A stretch of 64,000 nucleotides of DNA from Dendrophyllia cribrosa. Lineage: Eukaryota > Cnidaria > Anthozoa > Scleractinia > Dendrophylliidae. This document shows, piece by piece, positions 11,763 through 21,461 of the stretch. The position numbers were made by a program, and so were the translations under genes. The stretch spans positions 13,228,959 to 13,292,958 of the forward strand of contig JAJLRJ010000014.1 of the NCBI GenBank assembly GCA_024195265.1, read 5' to 3'. The stretch's first letter is position 1. The number at the start of each line of letters is the position of its first letter. Below the pieces are notes generated by a model, which saw nothing but the letters and a program-made list of their open reading frames with translations, did no database searches and was not told the origin of the DNA.

Positions 11763-11889
11763 CTCGTGCTTCGGGTTTCATCAGGGGTTCCAAACACCTC
11801 GAAACAATAAAAGCACTCGGCCGAAGCGGCCTTGTGCTTTCATCTGTTTCTCGGTGTTTGGAACCCCTGATGAAACCCTCGCACTCGTT
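11763..11889. repeat. Near-perfect palindrome (foldback), about 63-bp arms
   Basis: The left arm contains GGGTTTCATCAGGGGTTCC then AAACACC, GAAACA, AAAGCAC and GGCCG. The right arm is its reverse complement with a few mismatches, and the centre is only a few bases (near 11824-11826). It lies at one end of the insertion in the Helentron, next to the border with the Helitron N-terminal domain. It may be the terminus of a foldback element or a stand-alone MITE. Confidence 0.75.
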
Positions 11890-11898
11890 GTTGATATA

Positions 11899-12600
11899 TT
11901 ACGTGAAGAATGTCTCTACCCTATATTGAAAGTGTTTTGCTACAATAACAGGATTGAGATTAAGAAGTCTACATCTTTCATCATATGATAAAGCTTCCAC
12001 TTCCTCATGCGTCATGTTTTTTCCATTTGTTCTAGCAATAATTTGAAAAAGTTCTGGCCATCGTAGGTCAGCACATGATAATGTCATGAACCATGTTGGT
12101 ATACCAAGTTGTTTTACCATAGCTACTACTTCATACATGAACTTTTGCCAGTATGGTGGAGAGCCTGGTATCTGCCTCAGAAATAAGTAAGCCTGGTCTT
12201 GAGAAATAAGGTTTTGCAATATTTGATTGTTTGATCTGACTTGTGATGCAGTTATACTTTGGCCATGGACTTTCTTAAGAGCAATATTTATGCTGTCAGA
12301 TACTTTTTTCTGTTCAATAATAAACTGAGCAAAAAAAAGATATTCTGGGTTTTTAGAAAACCTTCCACTGTTATGTAACAGTCTGGCATTGAAATATTTT
12401 ACTGGTGATAGTTTAATTTGTCTTTGAGCAGTGTATCCAAATCTGCCTTTTGGAAATAGTACTGGAAATGCAAGCTCTTCACAAAATTTATCAGTCATTA
12501 AAGACACTGGGTGTTTGTTTTCACCAGGTGCAATGTTGTAAATTTCTTTACCAGTTGAGTTGTTTTCTTCAGTGAGAATAGGATAATCTGGAATAACTGA
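11899..12600 (-). pseudogene. Helitron N-terminal domain (Helitron_like_N)
   Basis: About 200 clean residues read MTDKFCEELAFPVLFPKGRFG, a typical start of this domain. KYFNARLLHNSGRF, YLFFAQFI, LRQIPGSPPYWQ, IPTWFMTLSCADLRWPEL and finally HFQYRVETFF follow. This domain precedes Rep in nearly all animal Helitrons; its role is unknown but it is required for the full-length transposase architecture. The frame runs into the foreign insertion directly after HFQYRVETFF, with a stop three codons later. An upstream extension in the same reading (YPILTEENNSTGKEIYNIAPGE) is open back to the stop codon near 12622. Confidence 0.85.
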
Positions 12601-13004
12601 CTGTAAACATGTCTCACTGGCAGCTGATCAGTGCTGATTTAAGGGGTCTTCTGCTTCCTCTTCACTTAAACCCTCATTACTGTTATTGGAAGAATCTATG
12701 GTACCATTAACCTCTGAATTTGAAAGGAAATCATTAGTATCTTCGCCATTAACTGTTTCTTCAGAAATTGTATTGTGTAAGCAATTTGTTGAAGAGTTTG
12801 CTAGTATAGTGCTGTCATCATTTTCATTCTGTGCCGTATTTGTCAGTTCTATACCAATATTGGCACAATTAATCTGTATATTTTTATATAATGGATTAAT
12901 ACTGGCTTTTAACCAGTTGAGTGCTGTTATTACAAACTCAGGTCTAACAGCTTGAAAATAAACATGCCCTCTGAACTGAAGTTTTCTTTTTAACTTTAGG
13001 AGAA
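12601..13004 (-). pseudogene. Helentron linker between zinc domain and Helitron_like_N
   Basis: Reading from about 13005 with a one-base shift relative to the zinc domain gives KLQFRGHVYFQAVRPEFV, then ITALNWLKASINPLYKNIQI. This is the conserved lead-in found before Helitron_like_N in cnidarian and fish elements. An acidic, Asn/Ser-rich stretch follows and runs to an in-frame TGA near 12622. The shift at about 13005 falls where the preceding frame ends in CNILKDLV. Confidence 0.7.
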
Positions 13005-13835
13005 TTATACCAGATCTTTCAGTATGTTACATGTTTGATCACACTCTACTGGTACATTGCATATTGCACCTTTTATTTTTCTCTGTTGTCCTTTTGGCAT
13101 AACTATCACTTTTTCAAATACAGTGCGCTGTGCTATTAATATTTGTTCTAGTTTCTGAAGATTTTCAAGGTCAGTTGGTACATCATCAACATATAAGTCG
13201 TTTACAATTGCTTGACATGGAAGTCTCCCTTGTACAGCATTTGAATGACAAGTCTTGCAGATATATTCTCCTCCATCAAATGGTAACTCTATTTTTAAAA
13301 TATCCTGAGATGGGTAACTACTTGTAATTAATTTTATGACTGATTTCCCGTAAAGTGTTCTGTTACATACACAACATATATAATAGGGACCTTCCTTTAT
13401 TTTCTTTTTAAATTGTTCAATGCATGAATCTATAGTTTTATTTTTACTAGTACAGTAGTTGGTTTTGCGTTTTCTAAGTAGTTCTTGTTTTTTTGTAGTA
13501 TTCATTCCTTTGTATTTTTCTGCTTGTTTATGTAGTAGCTCTTGTTTTTTTGGGATGACCATTGTTTTGTATTTTTCTGCTCTTTTATTTAACAGCTCTT
13601 GTTTCTTTGCACTATCCATTGCTTTGTATTTTTCTGCTGTTTTATTTAATAGTTCTTGTTTATTTGCACTATCCATTGCTTTGTATTTTTCTGCTGTTTT
13701 ATTAAATAGCTCTTGTTTCTTTGCACTATCCATTGCTTTGTATTTTTCTGCTTTTTTTATCTGTAGCTCTTGTTTTTTTGCGGTATCTCTTACTTGTTGT
13801 TTTTCTAATAACCTTCTCTTCTTTGATGGTTCCAT
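13005..13835 (-). pseudogene. DUF6570-like zinc domain with N-terminal tandem repeats (Helentron)
   Basis: 276-residue frame. Residues 15-125 are about six copies of a 19-residue charged repeat (AEKYKAMDSAKKQELLNKT), encoded by 57-bp DNA repeats at about 13490-13790 and predicted helical. The second half is a Cys-rich domain: CCVCNRTLYGKSV, then YICKTCHSNAVQGRLPCQA, NDLYVDDVP and QLEQILIAQR-type helix. This is the DUF6570-like module that sits upstream of Helitron_like_N in many Helitrons. The protein function is unknown; zinc-dependent DNA or protein binding is an inference. The frame is open throughout; the ATG at 13835 may be a true start or a shift from the overlapping upstream frame. Confidence 0.75.
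13459..13800 (-). repeat. 57-bp tandem coding repeats
   Basis: About six head-to-tail copies of a 57-bp unit, each encoding a 19-residue Lys/Glu/Gln-rich segment. Central copies (13600-13770) are nearly identical while outer ones diverge, as expected for recent unequal exchange in the middle of an array. The multiple of three keeps the frame open. Confidence 0.8.
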
Positions 13836-14330
13836 TGTTTCATAGTTTTGTTTCTGTCTCTAATTTTTATGATTTTTTTTCTTTTATTTTGGTCACCATT
13901 TTTACATGAGCATGTCAAAAATTGTATTTTGTAATGTTCGAGAGAGTTACATTTCTTTTGAATTTTGCTGATGGCCTCAACAACTGAAGCTGTTCCATTA
14001 ATGTTCTTACTATGCTGAATTGGTGTTACATAATTTTCATCATAAGCCAAGAGACAATACAAATACTTTGATTTCTTTGTAGGTTTAAAGATACAACTGA
14101 TACAACAACAGGAAAACCACAATAAAAACCCAGTGCATTCACTATTATTTACTAATATTTTGGAGCATTAATTTGCTTTGAAATGAATCAGACAACACTC
14201 CCTCACTGCTGTCACTTGAAACTTCTAGAATTACTTCAGTTCCAAAAACTTCAACACTCTTTGGCAAATCAGCTGGGGAAAACTTTCCATTTAAAGTTAG
14301 ATTATCACAATCTTTTTCCATTGTTGACAA
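13805..14330 (-). pseudogene. Helentron segment following the protease-like domain
   Basis: Two frames continue the protein after the protease-like domain. 14330-14145 reads SPADLPKSVEVFGTEVILEV, which follows LAVIVNNGKRL of the upstream frame after a one-base shift at about 14307. 14160-13805 reads ECTGFLLWFSCCCISCIF, KYLYCLLAYDENYVTP and KCNSLEHYKIQFLTC, joined by a second shift near 14150. The order AVI..NG..L, DLP+SVEVFGTEI, then LL.AYDENYV.P is what intact cnidarian Helitron proteins show, to my knowledge. Function unknown. Confidence 0.6.
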
Positions 14331-15261
14331 TTACTGCTAAAGTGTTTGAATTCCAATAACAACATGACTTTATTATAGAGTAGCAGAGAGAGTAGATAGC
14401 TACTGCACAACTAAGATTGAACTTCTGCATTCCAAAAGTATTGGTTTGAGAAAGTGTGCTATTTTGAACTTGATTAATACGTACATCTTTTATTTCAAAT
14501 ATTCCATTATCATGTATACTCTGAAAATAATGTACCAAGCTAATCAGTGATGATATTTCAAGCAGTACACATGTACCTTGAGGATGCCCTCTGCCGTATA
14601 AATCCCTGGCGTGAGAATCAAATATTTTAAACCCCATATTACCATTACAGTAGTTAGCAACACCAATAAATCCTACTGTTAATAAAAAAATAGTATAACC
14701 ATCAGATATGAGTGATTCAAAGGCTCTTTGTAAAGAGGTACAGTACTGATATCCTTCTATTATTGTGTCTTGATGCACAGTGCCAGAATAGCTATCACTG
14801 TATTCTAGCTGATAGTCAGCCTCAAACACATTTAACATTGTTGGTAATTCTGTTTGCATTAAATACGACTGTCTTGCTAATTGAGACAAACTTGAATACA
14901 ATTGATTCCCAATATTCATTATGTTGATGAGATCATGACCAGAACTAATCCTTTGTCTAGTATTGTAAATCAAAGCACATAAACTCATTGCAACACATTG
15001 TTGCCCTGCATTTTGCCTAAATACTAACTCATTACCTTGGCTATATGGTGCTGCTATGGTTTTGCTAGAGTCGACATGCATTGGGGTAGGACCAGGGTTC
15101 TTTTCTACGTCTGAAATCAATTTAAATTTACAATAATTCGCTGCATGGGACTGACTCTTGTAAAGACACAGTCTGTTTGGAGAAAACAATGACAAATACC
15201 GACTAGCTCTCTTTCTTAACTTTGTTATACTTTTATGGATTGTCCCACAACCTTTAAACAA
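14305..15261 (-). pseudogene. 2A peptide followed by OTU/C76-like cysteine-protease domain (Helentron ORF start)
   Basis: 318-residue open frame from an ATG at 15261. Residues 1-50 are basic (KLRKRASRY). Residues 51-58 are DVEKNPGP, a complete 2A ribosome-skipping motif. Then comes a domain reading NAGQQCVAMSLCALIYN with a candidate catalytic Cys, and later FKIFDSHARDLYGRGHPQGTC with a candidate Asp-x-His pair. That Gln-Cys and Asp-Ser-His pattern resembles papain-fold proteases of the OTU and tegument (C76) families found in Helitrons; the exact clan is an inference. It would cleave ubiquitin-like modifiers or process the polyprotein. The frame ends with a shift at 14307. The TA-flanked transposon at 15290 lies only 28 bp upstream of the ATG. 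Confidence 0.65.
15088..15111 (-). other. 2A StopGo (ribosome-skipping) peptide motif
   Basis: The eight codons spell DVEKNPGP, matching the consensus D-(V/I)-E-x-N-P-G-P with no deviation. The upstream residues (NYCKFKLIS) are of the hydrophobic/basic type that supports activity. The ribosome would release the first 57 residues before the final Pro and continue into the protease-like domain as a separate protein. 2A sequences are known in some non-LTR retrotransposons and in sea-urchin and cnidarian genes. Confidence 0.85.
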
Positions 15262-15289
15262 AAACTTCGCTTTATTTCATTGTGTTTTA

Positions 15290-16424
15290 CAGTGAAACTA
15301 CCTCAACCGAGGCCACCCGAGGACTTTCAGCCAATCAGAGACCGATCCTTAAACAAAGAATTGGGCATGCGGACCTCACGGGAAACTGTATCATTTTTAG
15401 AAAGAAATTTGCTTTCATATAACCAAGTTTAATTTTCACCCGTTAATGTTCCCTTCCCGAAAACAGAAGTCAAAATAATGTCTGTTTAGCTCAGAATCAA
15501 TCAGGCTGGTGGACTTTTCGATAACGGGAGAAATTTGCCTCACTTTATTCGCAAAAGGGTCTTAAATCTGCATCACAGCGCCAGATTGCTCAAGAACTTG
15601 GAACCAGCTGTCATTTTGTTTAAAATGTCCATACGCGACTACAATTTGACAAACTCGTGTTTTGATCCAAAAGGTCACAGAGGGCGCACCGTTCTCACGC
15701 TAAATGCAGTTGAATGCATTGAAATTGAAAAACTTTGCAAACCAAAAATAAAAAAAAAAGATCCTTTCGTCGACAACGAAGTGTTTTACGGAAAAATTGG
15801 AACCCTCAACATGTAGTTTAGAGAAATTCATTCGGGAAATGAAATCGTCAAGCAACATTGAGCGGCTTTCCTGCAATTGACCCTGCTATTTTTTCTCTCC
15901 GATTGCTATAAAACTATTTCTACGGAAATGGAAATAAAACGCTTTTTATTTCGAACGAGAAGTTTACAGTAACGACATGTTGAAAATCCCGTTTCTCTTT
16001 TTGTTTTGCAACTGAATTTTTTAGATCCAGATCTAAAATAATTTCTTGTTGTAGAAGTACAGTGGAATCCCGATTTTTCGATTACTCGATTTTTCGAAAC
16101 TCCCGATTATTCGAACCAAAACTCGTTTTCCTTGGATTTCATTTCAGTCGATACTACCTTCGATTTTTCGAACCAATTTCCGTTTCCCTTAGAGGTTTGA
16201 AAAATCGGGATTCCACTGTAAAATCAATAGCTTTCAGCTGCAATATTTAGCCATAAAGAAAACGCGCAAAGTTTTCGAAGACGGCCATAAATGTAGGATC
16301 GAAATTAACCAATCAAAAAATGGTACAGTTTCCCGTGACGTCCGCATGCCCAATTCTTTGTTTAAGGATCGGTCTCTGATTGGCAGAAAGTCCTCGGGTG
16401 GCCCCGGTTGAGGTAGTTTCACTG
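15290..16424. mobile_element. TA-flanked DNA transposon, about 105-bp terminal inverted repeats
   Basis: Starts CAGTGAAACTACCTCAACCG after TA and ends with the inverse of this before TA. The arms run about 15290-15393 and 16321-16424 with over 90% identity. A TA duplication and CAGTG termini suit the Tc1/mariner/pogo superfamily. The interior is about 925 bp and contains no transposase; an open frame at 15535-15816 has no motif I recognise. It inserted just upstream of the Helentron start codon and itself holds another TA element at 16060. Confidence 0.85.
16060..16218. mobile_element. Tigger/pogo-type MITE nested in the larger TA element
   Basis: A 159-bp element bordered by TA on both sides. 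Left end CAGTGGAATCCCGATTTTTC; right end is its inverse, AAAAATCGGGATTCCACTG. Internal copies of CGATTTTTCGAA and GATTATTCGAACC are the degenerate subterminal repeats typical of pogo/Tigger MITEs. No coding capacity. Confidence 0.9.
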
Positions 16425-16456
16425 TAACTTTCACATCACAATAAACTTTGGAGGAT

Positions 16457-16804
16457 TTAGGTGTTCTTGTTCCTCAAACGTTCCAGAGTTCGTATTGGTA
16501 TTCTGCTGGGTTCACGATCACGTCTAAATACACGATAACGCTTATGCAAATGTTTCTTTACATGATTAACATTGGATAGCTCATTTGATATAGCATAATT
16601 CTTGATTTGTTCAGTCACAAATGTTTGCTCGTTAATTGATCTCTCGTAAAGTCCGCGGAGCGACCCCTTCATAAATAAACGCTCAAAAACGTTCTGTGTG
16701 GGTCTACCACAAAGGGTGTGTCCATTTGTATGTGGCTTGAGCGGAGAAGAAATCATAGTATTCGTGCTTCCTTTCAAGGCCGACGCTCGATATAAATCCA
16801 CCAT
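16457..16804 (-). CDS. Unrecognised basic 115-residue open frame
   Basis: Opens with ATG after AAAAA and has no internal stop. Composition is strongly basic in the last 40 residues (HVKKHLHKRYRVFRRDREP, RTLERLRNK). I do not recognise a domain. It ends 33 bp from the TA transposon and lies upstream of, and in the same orientation as, the Helentron. It could be a 5' piece of that element, a separate small gene or chance. No frameshift is visible, and no splice border is clear. Confidence 0.35.
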   Translation of the reverse strand: MVDLYRASALKGSTNTMISSPLKPHTNGHTLCGRPTQNVFERLFMKGSLRGLYERSINEQTFVTEQIKNYAISNELSNVNHVKKHLHKRYRVFRRDREPSRIPIRTLERLRNKNT

Positions 16805-17436
16805 TTTTTAACCATGTGCGTGTTCTGTAATCATGCGCATGCGCAGAAACAAGAAGGCATGCATGCGTTTTAGGGCCCAGACGGCGATTTGTGACTCAAG
16901 ACAAAAACCAAGAACGAAGGGCATTTTTAACCTTGGTTTGGTTTATATTTACAATTACAAATCCCACAGAGTTGATGGAATACACTGTCTATAGCAGTGG
17001 GTGCTTATTTGTAATAAACATTCCCCGGTGGTTGAATAAAATTAAAATCCAAACAACTTGAGATTCCCTTAGAGTTTGATAGATTTTGAATGGTGCTGAA
17101 TTTGAGATCACGGACTATGACGAAAAAAGCACACTGCAATTTGCAAGGACCATATATAGAAGGGGAGGATCTGGTACTGGGATGTGGCTTTTACACTTTA
17201 AGGATATTTCAAACAGGGCTTGTATAATTTCAGTCCCCACCCCTTTCTTGATACATTCTCACTTACTGAGCCCACCACTTGAGAGTATGGTCCCTGTGAT
17301 GGGATACATTAGTTAATTATTTTTTATACTGTGGAAGATGGGGTTAATACTGATATTCAATCAGACACTGCCATTGTCTAGAACAATTAAGTTGCCAGCA
17401 GTCATCAGTAATCGTAATAATGTTGGTTTATTGCAG

Positions 17437-17825
17437 AAGGAAGAGCGCACGATGCTGGTATGTTAAGAGATTCTGGTCTTCTAGAAGAGCTTGAGGCACA
17501 TGCATTTAGTCCAACGGGTGAGGCCATGTGCCTTTATGGGGACCCTGCCTACCCACACCACATTCATCTGCAACGTCCCTTTACAGAGCCTCCCTTGACA
17601 CCTGCCATGGAAGACTTCAATACTGCAATGAGTAAAGTCCGTTCCTCAGTTGAGTGGGTATTTAGTGACATAAGTGAATTCCTTCAAGTTTCATGATTTC
17701 AAAAAGAATTTAAAAATTGGTTTAAGTCCTGTTGGTAAACATTATATTGTTGCTGCTCTTCTCAGGAATGCCCTGACATGCCTTTATGCGAATACCACAG
17801 AGGTGCATGGAATACCACATATTTT
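17437..17825 (+). pseudogene. PIF/Harbinger transposase C-terminal (DDE_Tnp_4) fragment
   Basis: After an acceptor-like ttattgcag the frame reads GRAHDAGMLRDSGLLEEL (first catalytic region GRxHD), then CLYGDPAYPHH (second Asp) and MSKVRSSVEWVFSDI (third acidic residue, Glu in VEW). One base shift near 17690 leads to FKFHDFKKNLKIGLSPVGKH, YIVAALLRNALTCLYANTT. This is the highly conserved C-terminal half of cnidarian Harbinger transposases. The N-terminal half (HTH and first domain) is not seen upstream to 16.9 kb. The enzyme would cut and join element ends; this copy cannot. Confidence 0.85.
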
Positions 17826-18960
17826 TTGGATTTACACATCTCCGAGCAAAATTTGTTTGTTTAATAAATCAGTATTGAGGTATTTAAGTCTTGTATTTTT
17901 TTGGGTAGGGAATTTTGATGTCAGGTATCTTTTGGTTGTAAAATTTCATGCTCATAAATTTTTTTGGGTTTGCAATATAAAGCTCCGTCAGACCCCCCGT
18001 CTTGTATACTGTGAGAATCCCCCCCCCCCCCCCCCCCCCCCCCGGGTCTAAAACAAGAAGTCTTAAACATTTTTGGAAATAATTCCTGTGGATTTTGTCA
18101 TGCACTGATTTTTCCCAAGTAAATAGTATACCTAAGTTATTTTTTGGTAAGTTATTAAGTGTCAGCAGATCAAGCAGTCTGCTTTTAACTAACAAGAATG
18201 AAATGTGGAAATGGAGAGTTAATTGGAGCCTGAAATTTATATTGAAATCATGGAAAGGTGATTAAAATTTTGAGTGTGTGTGTGTGTGTCAGATTAGCCT
18301 GGGTGCATTTGAATGAAAAAGAAAAACATATTTAAACTGCATGCAGTTACATTTCTTTCTGAAAATCAGCTTATTTATTAGTTTTTTTTCATTCATTTTT
18401 GAAATTATCCCAAAATTTCCTCCCCCCAAAACACAAGACTTAAATACTGTAACGAATTTGATTTAGCACCCTCCTTCTAATATTAGCGCCCCCTTCAAAT
18501 GTTTTTGTTAGTAAGTGCCCATTAGCAAAAGTGCTTGTGAGAACATTACATTCTTTGTAAAATTTTGAGTTGTCAACCTCAGATCACAGATCTAGAAAAA
18601 GTATCTGACAAATTTATAGTGATTAAGTTATTTAATGTGTCATTTTCTTTCAATACTCAGAACTGATATTTTTGTATAGTAGCTCGATCAGAAACTGGAC
18701 GCTTATATGCTAACGAAGCAAAAAATGTAAAGAAGGATTCCCCCATTGGGAGGCACTATCCTTAATAGTCACCTAGCAAGCCCTACACTACAGTCACCTT
18801 TGCATGCAGGCGCATCTTTCAACTCCAAATATTTATTTCTTGTACATAAGGGCATTCAAAATGCCAATTACATATTAATAACTTCAATATACATTGATCA
18901 ACAATATTTTCTTGTACATAGGAGCATTCAAAAATTGCTCTAACTTAATAACTAAATTCA
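17826..18960. other. Non-coding stretch with a poly-C tract
   Basis: Contains an uninterrupted poly-C run of about 25 nt at about 18019-18043, a short GT microsatellite at about 18274-18289, and otherwise AT-rich sequence. No gene supported. It may be the interior of a decayed Harbinger element, since a Myb-type accessory remnant lies beyond it in opposite orientation. Confidence 0.4.
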
Positions 18961-18962
18961 AT

Positions 18963-19362
18963 TTATATTTAATATTAACAATACATGTACATATATGGGC
19001 ATGAATCAAATTCATTTACTTTTTTTAAAAATTGTTAATTTTTATGTTCTGATCGACAAATTTGATCACAAATGAATTTTTGTATGATAAGCAAAGTAAG
19101 TCATTAAATAAATAAATTATTTTACATTGAATCAGCTGATATAAATGATATGTGTTCTTTTAATTCTTCAATATATATTTAATATTAACAATACACGTAC
19201 ATATATGGGCATGAATCAAATTCATTTGCTTCTTTCAAAAGTTGTAAATTTCATGTTCTGATCGACAAATTTGATCACAAATGAATTTTTGTATGATAAG
19301 CAAAGTAAGTCATTAAATATTGAATCAGCTGATATAACGAAATGATATGTGTTCTTTTAATT
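18963..19362. repeat. Tandem duplication of an approximately 200-bp unit
   Basis: Two head-to-tail copies begin at about 18965 and 19173 with TATATTTAATATTAACAATA and share CATATATGGGCATGAATC and GATCGACAAATTTGATCAC. They end with TGAATCAGCTGATATAA then ATGATATGTGTTC. Identity is above 90% by eye, with short deletions in the second copy. Confidence 0.8.
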
Positions 19363-19640
19363 CCTTTTTTGAAGGATGGCCATCAGCAGCTGGAAATTTT
19401 GTTGCTGCTGATTAGCCATCGTTTGTTGCATTTGGGCAAATTGCTGCTGCTGTTGTTTGATGGCCTCTTGCTGCTGCCCAGCAATGAGCTTTAACAGGTC
19501 ATCATGCCTCTTGGCATCTTGTTCCATTTGTAACTGTGCTGATTCCTGTGCTTTTGCTCGCAGCTCCATTTCCTCATTGGCCTGGTCTCGCAGGAATGCA
19601 ACCATTTCACTCCCATTTGATCTTCCTTTCTGCTTGCAGA
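19357..19640 (-). pseudogene. Gln-rich coiled-coil C-terminus of a Harbinger Myb/SANT-like accessory protein
   Basis: 82 residues from an ATG at 19605, open upstream in the same frame to about 19670 (CKQKGRSNGSE). It is a Lys/Glu-rich helix followed by a poly-Gln segment (QQQEAIKQQQQQFAQMQQ) and an LLMAILQK tail. This is the usual C-terminal tail of the Myb/SANT DNA-binding protein that Harbinger elements encode in convergent orientation with the transposase. The transposase fragment lies about 1.6 kb to the left on the other strand, which fits. The DNA-binding domain itself is missing or scrambled upstream, so a Gln-rich host protein remains possible. Confidence 0.45.
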
Positions 19641-19799
19641 CAGGCCGGGCAAGAAAAGCTCCTGGACTGTTTGGAAAGCTAAGTCAACTATATGGCTTCA
19701 ACGCAGGAGCAGATCCCAGATCTCTTCATTTGCAGTTGGGATGTTTTTAAAAGTACTGGATATTTTCCGGAGATGAGTTTTTGTTGGCACTCTGTTTAG

Positions 19800-20625
19800 C
19801 CAGGTCAGCCGAGAGGTCACCCATAAGCATGTTCTTGATGAGCTCTGCTCTCGATAGCTGGAGATTTTTGTGTGTTCAATAGATAAGCCTGGGTCAGTCT
19901 TTCTACGAAGTCATTGTCGCTCTGAGGCTCAGAGTCGGAGTGACTGTCCGAGACCACATTTTTTGCACTTGGGTTGAGCGTACCATTTATGTTTTTGCTC
20001 TGAGACTCGGGATCACAGTGGCAACTGTCAGAGTCCACGTTTATTGCGCTTGTGTTGAGTGCACCATTTACAACTGCACTTATATCAAGTGGCCCTGGTT
20101 GTTTGTCTGGATTTTGTTCTCCCTCTGATGTATCATCTTGGAAAAAGAGATCTTCCTTTAAGTCAGCAAAAGTTGCTGTCTAAGCTTTTCAAGCTTCCTT
20201 CAATTGTGACAGTGTTTCTGTTAGACCTTGCAACACGTTCACCAAGGTGCTGTTGTTGTTCACAATTTCTGAGCCAGAAGGTGTGTTTCAGTCACTGCCT
20301 CTTTCTGCGTGCTTGATGTATCAATGTTCTGTAGCAGTTTGTTAGCATGCGAGGTGTTGCGGGAGTACTGAACTCCTTGGGATTGAACAATCAGGCTGTT
20401 TCCATGTTTACTTAGAATGGTGTATGGGCTTGGGTTAAACTGGGTTGAAAGTTTGTCTTTTCTCTCCTGTTGCACTAGTACCTGGTCTCCTGGAAGTACC
20501 TCTGAGTATGTTGCACCTCTCATTAGCCAATGAAGGCCGCTGAAATGTATTCTTCCAGTATTCCTCTTGTTGTTGCATAAGTACTGGTACGGTTTCCCCT
20601 TGCCAGGTACTCGAGATCACGTCCG
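19800..20625 (-). pseudogene. Ty3/gypsy integrase C-terminal fragment
   Basis: The clear part is 20523-20260: GDQVLVQQERKDKLSTQFNP, SPYTILSKHGNSLIVQ and YSRNTSHANKL. This is the chromodomain-like/GPY-F C-terminal module of gypsy integrases that contacts DNA or chromatin. A shift near 20500 joins it to upstream QQQEEYWKNTFQRPSLANER (20625-20520), the end of the catalytic core. Downstream, 20120-19817 has a repetitive Ser/Asp-rich tail (NGTLNPSAKNVVSDSHSDSE) as in some gypsy C-termini. Stops occur between. It is cut off on the right by the R2-like piece. Confidence 0.65.
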
Positions 20626-20655
20626 GTGCACAGCGAGTTCGACTGTTTTTTAACT

Positions 20656-21461
20656 TCAGCTGAGTGCGTGTGTAGATGGCTTTGCTATGCAAACATGGAC
20701 AGACAGGCAGAGCCTGCTCAGGTCGCCCTCGCCCCATACCTCTGGACAAGGGCGGACACCAACGAACATATTCAGCATCGAGCAAGTCTCTGGTAGCCAG
20801 ATCAACCCATCCAGGATTGATGGCATAGATAACAATACCTTCAAAGGGGACTGCCAGGTTTTCAATGGCACCCCTTTATTCTGAGGACCAGCAGCTGCTG
20901 CTGCCGGCACGGGTACATCAGTCATTAGAGTGGTAGAGGTTAGCTCCCTTTGCAGGGAGGTCACCAGCTCCTTGTAGTTAGAGCTCTTACGGATACCCTT
21001 GATGGATTCTAGGGTATGGCTTGGTGTCCTCTCCAACAACGCTTGATTGATGAATCAGAAAGCCTCTGACCTCAACTCAAGCTCAGTCCTAGCAAGGAGA
21101 ACCAACTCCTTGTGGTCCCACCACACGCGCCTCTTTGCTACAGATATATCACCAGTGTGGTACACAGTCAGATAGGCACGTTGAGGATGCTGCAAAAGCC
21201 ATCTACCTGACCCAAATGCCTTCTGGCACTTACGACAGGCGAAAGGTCCCACAGGGTTTGCCTCTGCACCCCCAACCCCTGTGTTACTGCACAGGGCAGC
21301 AGTGGCTGCCCCGCATGACTTATTTGTAGTTGTAGCAACAGTAACAGAGGCTGTAGGGAGTGCTAATCCCCACGAGCCGTGGGAGATTATTAGCTTCCTG
21401 ATACCTAGACCAGTACTGACGGCTCCTGTCGGGACTGGATCGATGATTACCATGACAGCGC
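20656..21461 (-). pseudogene. R2/NeSL-type LINE N-terminal fragment (C2H2 zinc finger and Myb)
   Basis: One reading frame interrupted by a TGA at 21055-21057. It contains GPFACRKCQKAFGSGRWLLQ (CxxC zinc finger of the R2 N-terminus), then ELVLLARTELELRSEAF, the stop, and FINQALLERTPSHTLESIKG followed by SSNYKELV. This zinc finger plus Myb-like order (LARxE...N..L....RT.E.IKG.R....Y..L+) is the target-binding N-terminus of R2-, Hero- and NeSL-type retrotransposons, which insert at specific sites. No reverse transcriptase follows: past about 20.8 kb the sequence becomes unrelated. The right end is cut by the split-repeat element at 21462, which supplies the first few codons of this frame. Confidence 0.65.

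Larger units (their letters stand above)
11000..11899. mobile_element. Insertion within the Helentron: tyrosine-recombinase-type fragment plus foldback
   Basis: This block interrupts the Rep coding region between HFQYRVETFF and the HUH motif. It contains a minus-strand frame at 11150-11512 and a large palindrome at about 11763-11889. Words such as TCTGAGATCAAACA recur at about 11026 and 11046, and TTGAGAA-containing words recur near 11615, 11658 and 11738. I could not define a clear target-site duplication, so the exact ends are uncertain by some tens of bases. Confidence 0.6.
7121..15289 (-). mobile_element. Decayed Helentron (Helitron2-type rolling-circle transposon)
   Basis: Reading from 15.3 kb down, the minus strand holds, in the usual order: 2A peptide and cysteine-protease-like domain, DUF6570-type zinc domain with tandem repeats, Helitron N-terminal domain, HUH Rep nuclease, PIF1-family helicase and an endonuclease/exonuclease/phosphatase (EEP) domain. 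A C-terminal EEP endonuclease marks the Helentron branch rather than canonical Helitrons. Frameshifts near 14.31, 14.15, 13.01, 10.74, 9.0 and 8.6 kb, a stop near 12.62 kb and an insertion at 11.0-11.9 kb make it inactive. The 5' end is unclear because another transposon sits at 15290. No terminal hairpin was confirmed. Confidence 0.85.

Noticed and set aside
18019..18043. Poly-C run, and poly-G runs near 56660 and 59990, as possible coding Pro/Gly tracts
   Set aside because: They are simple homopolymers of the type that varies and is prone to sequence error. The one at 56660 interrupts a DIRS frame and is more likely an expansion than a real Pro tract.
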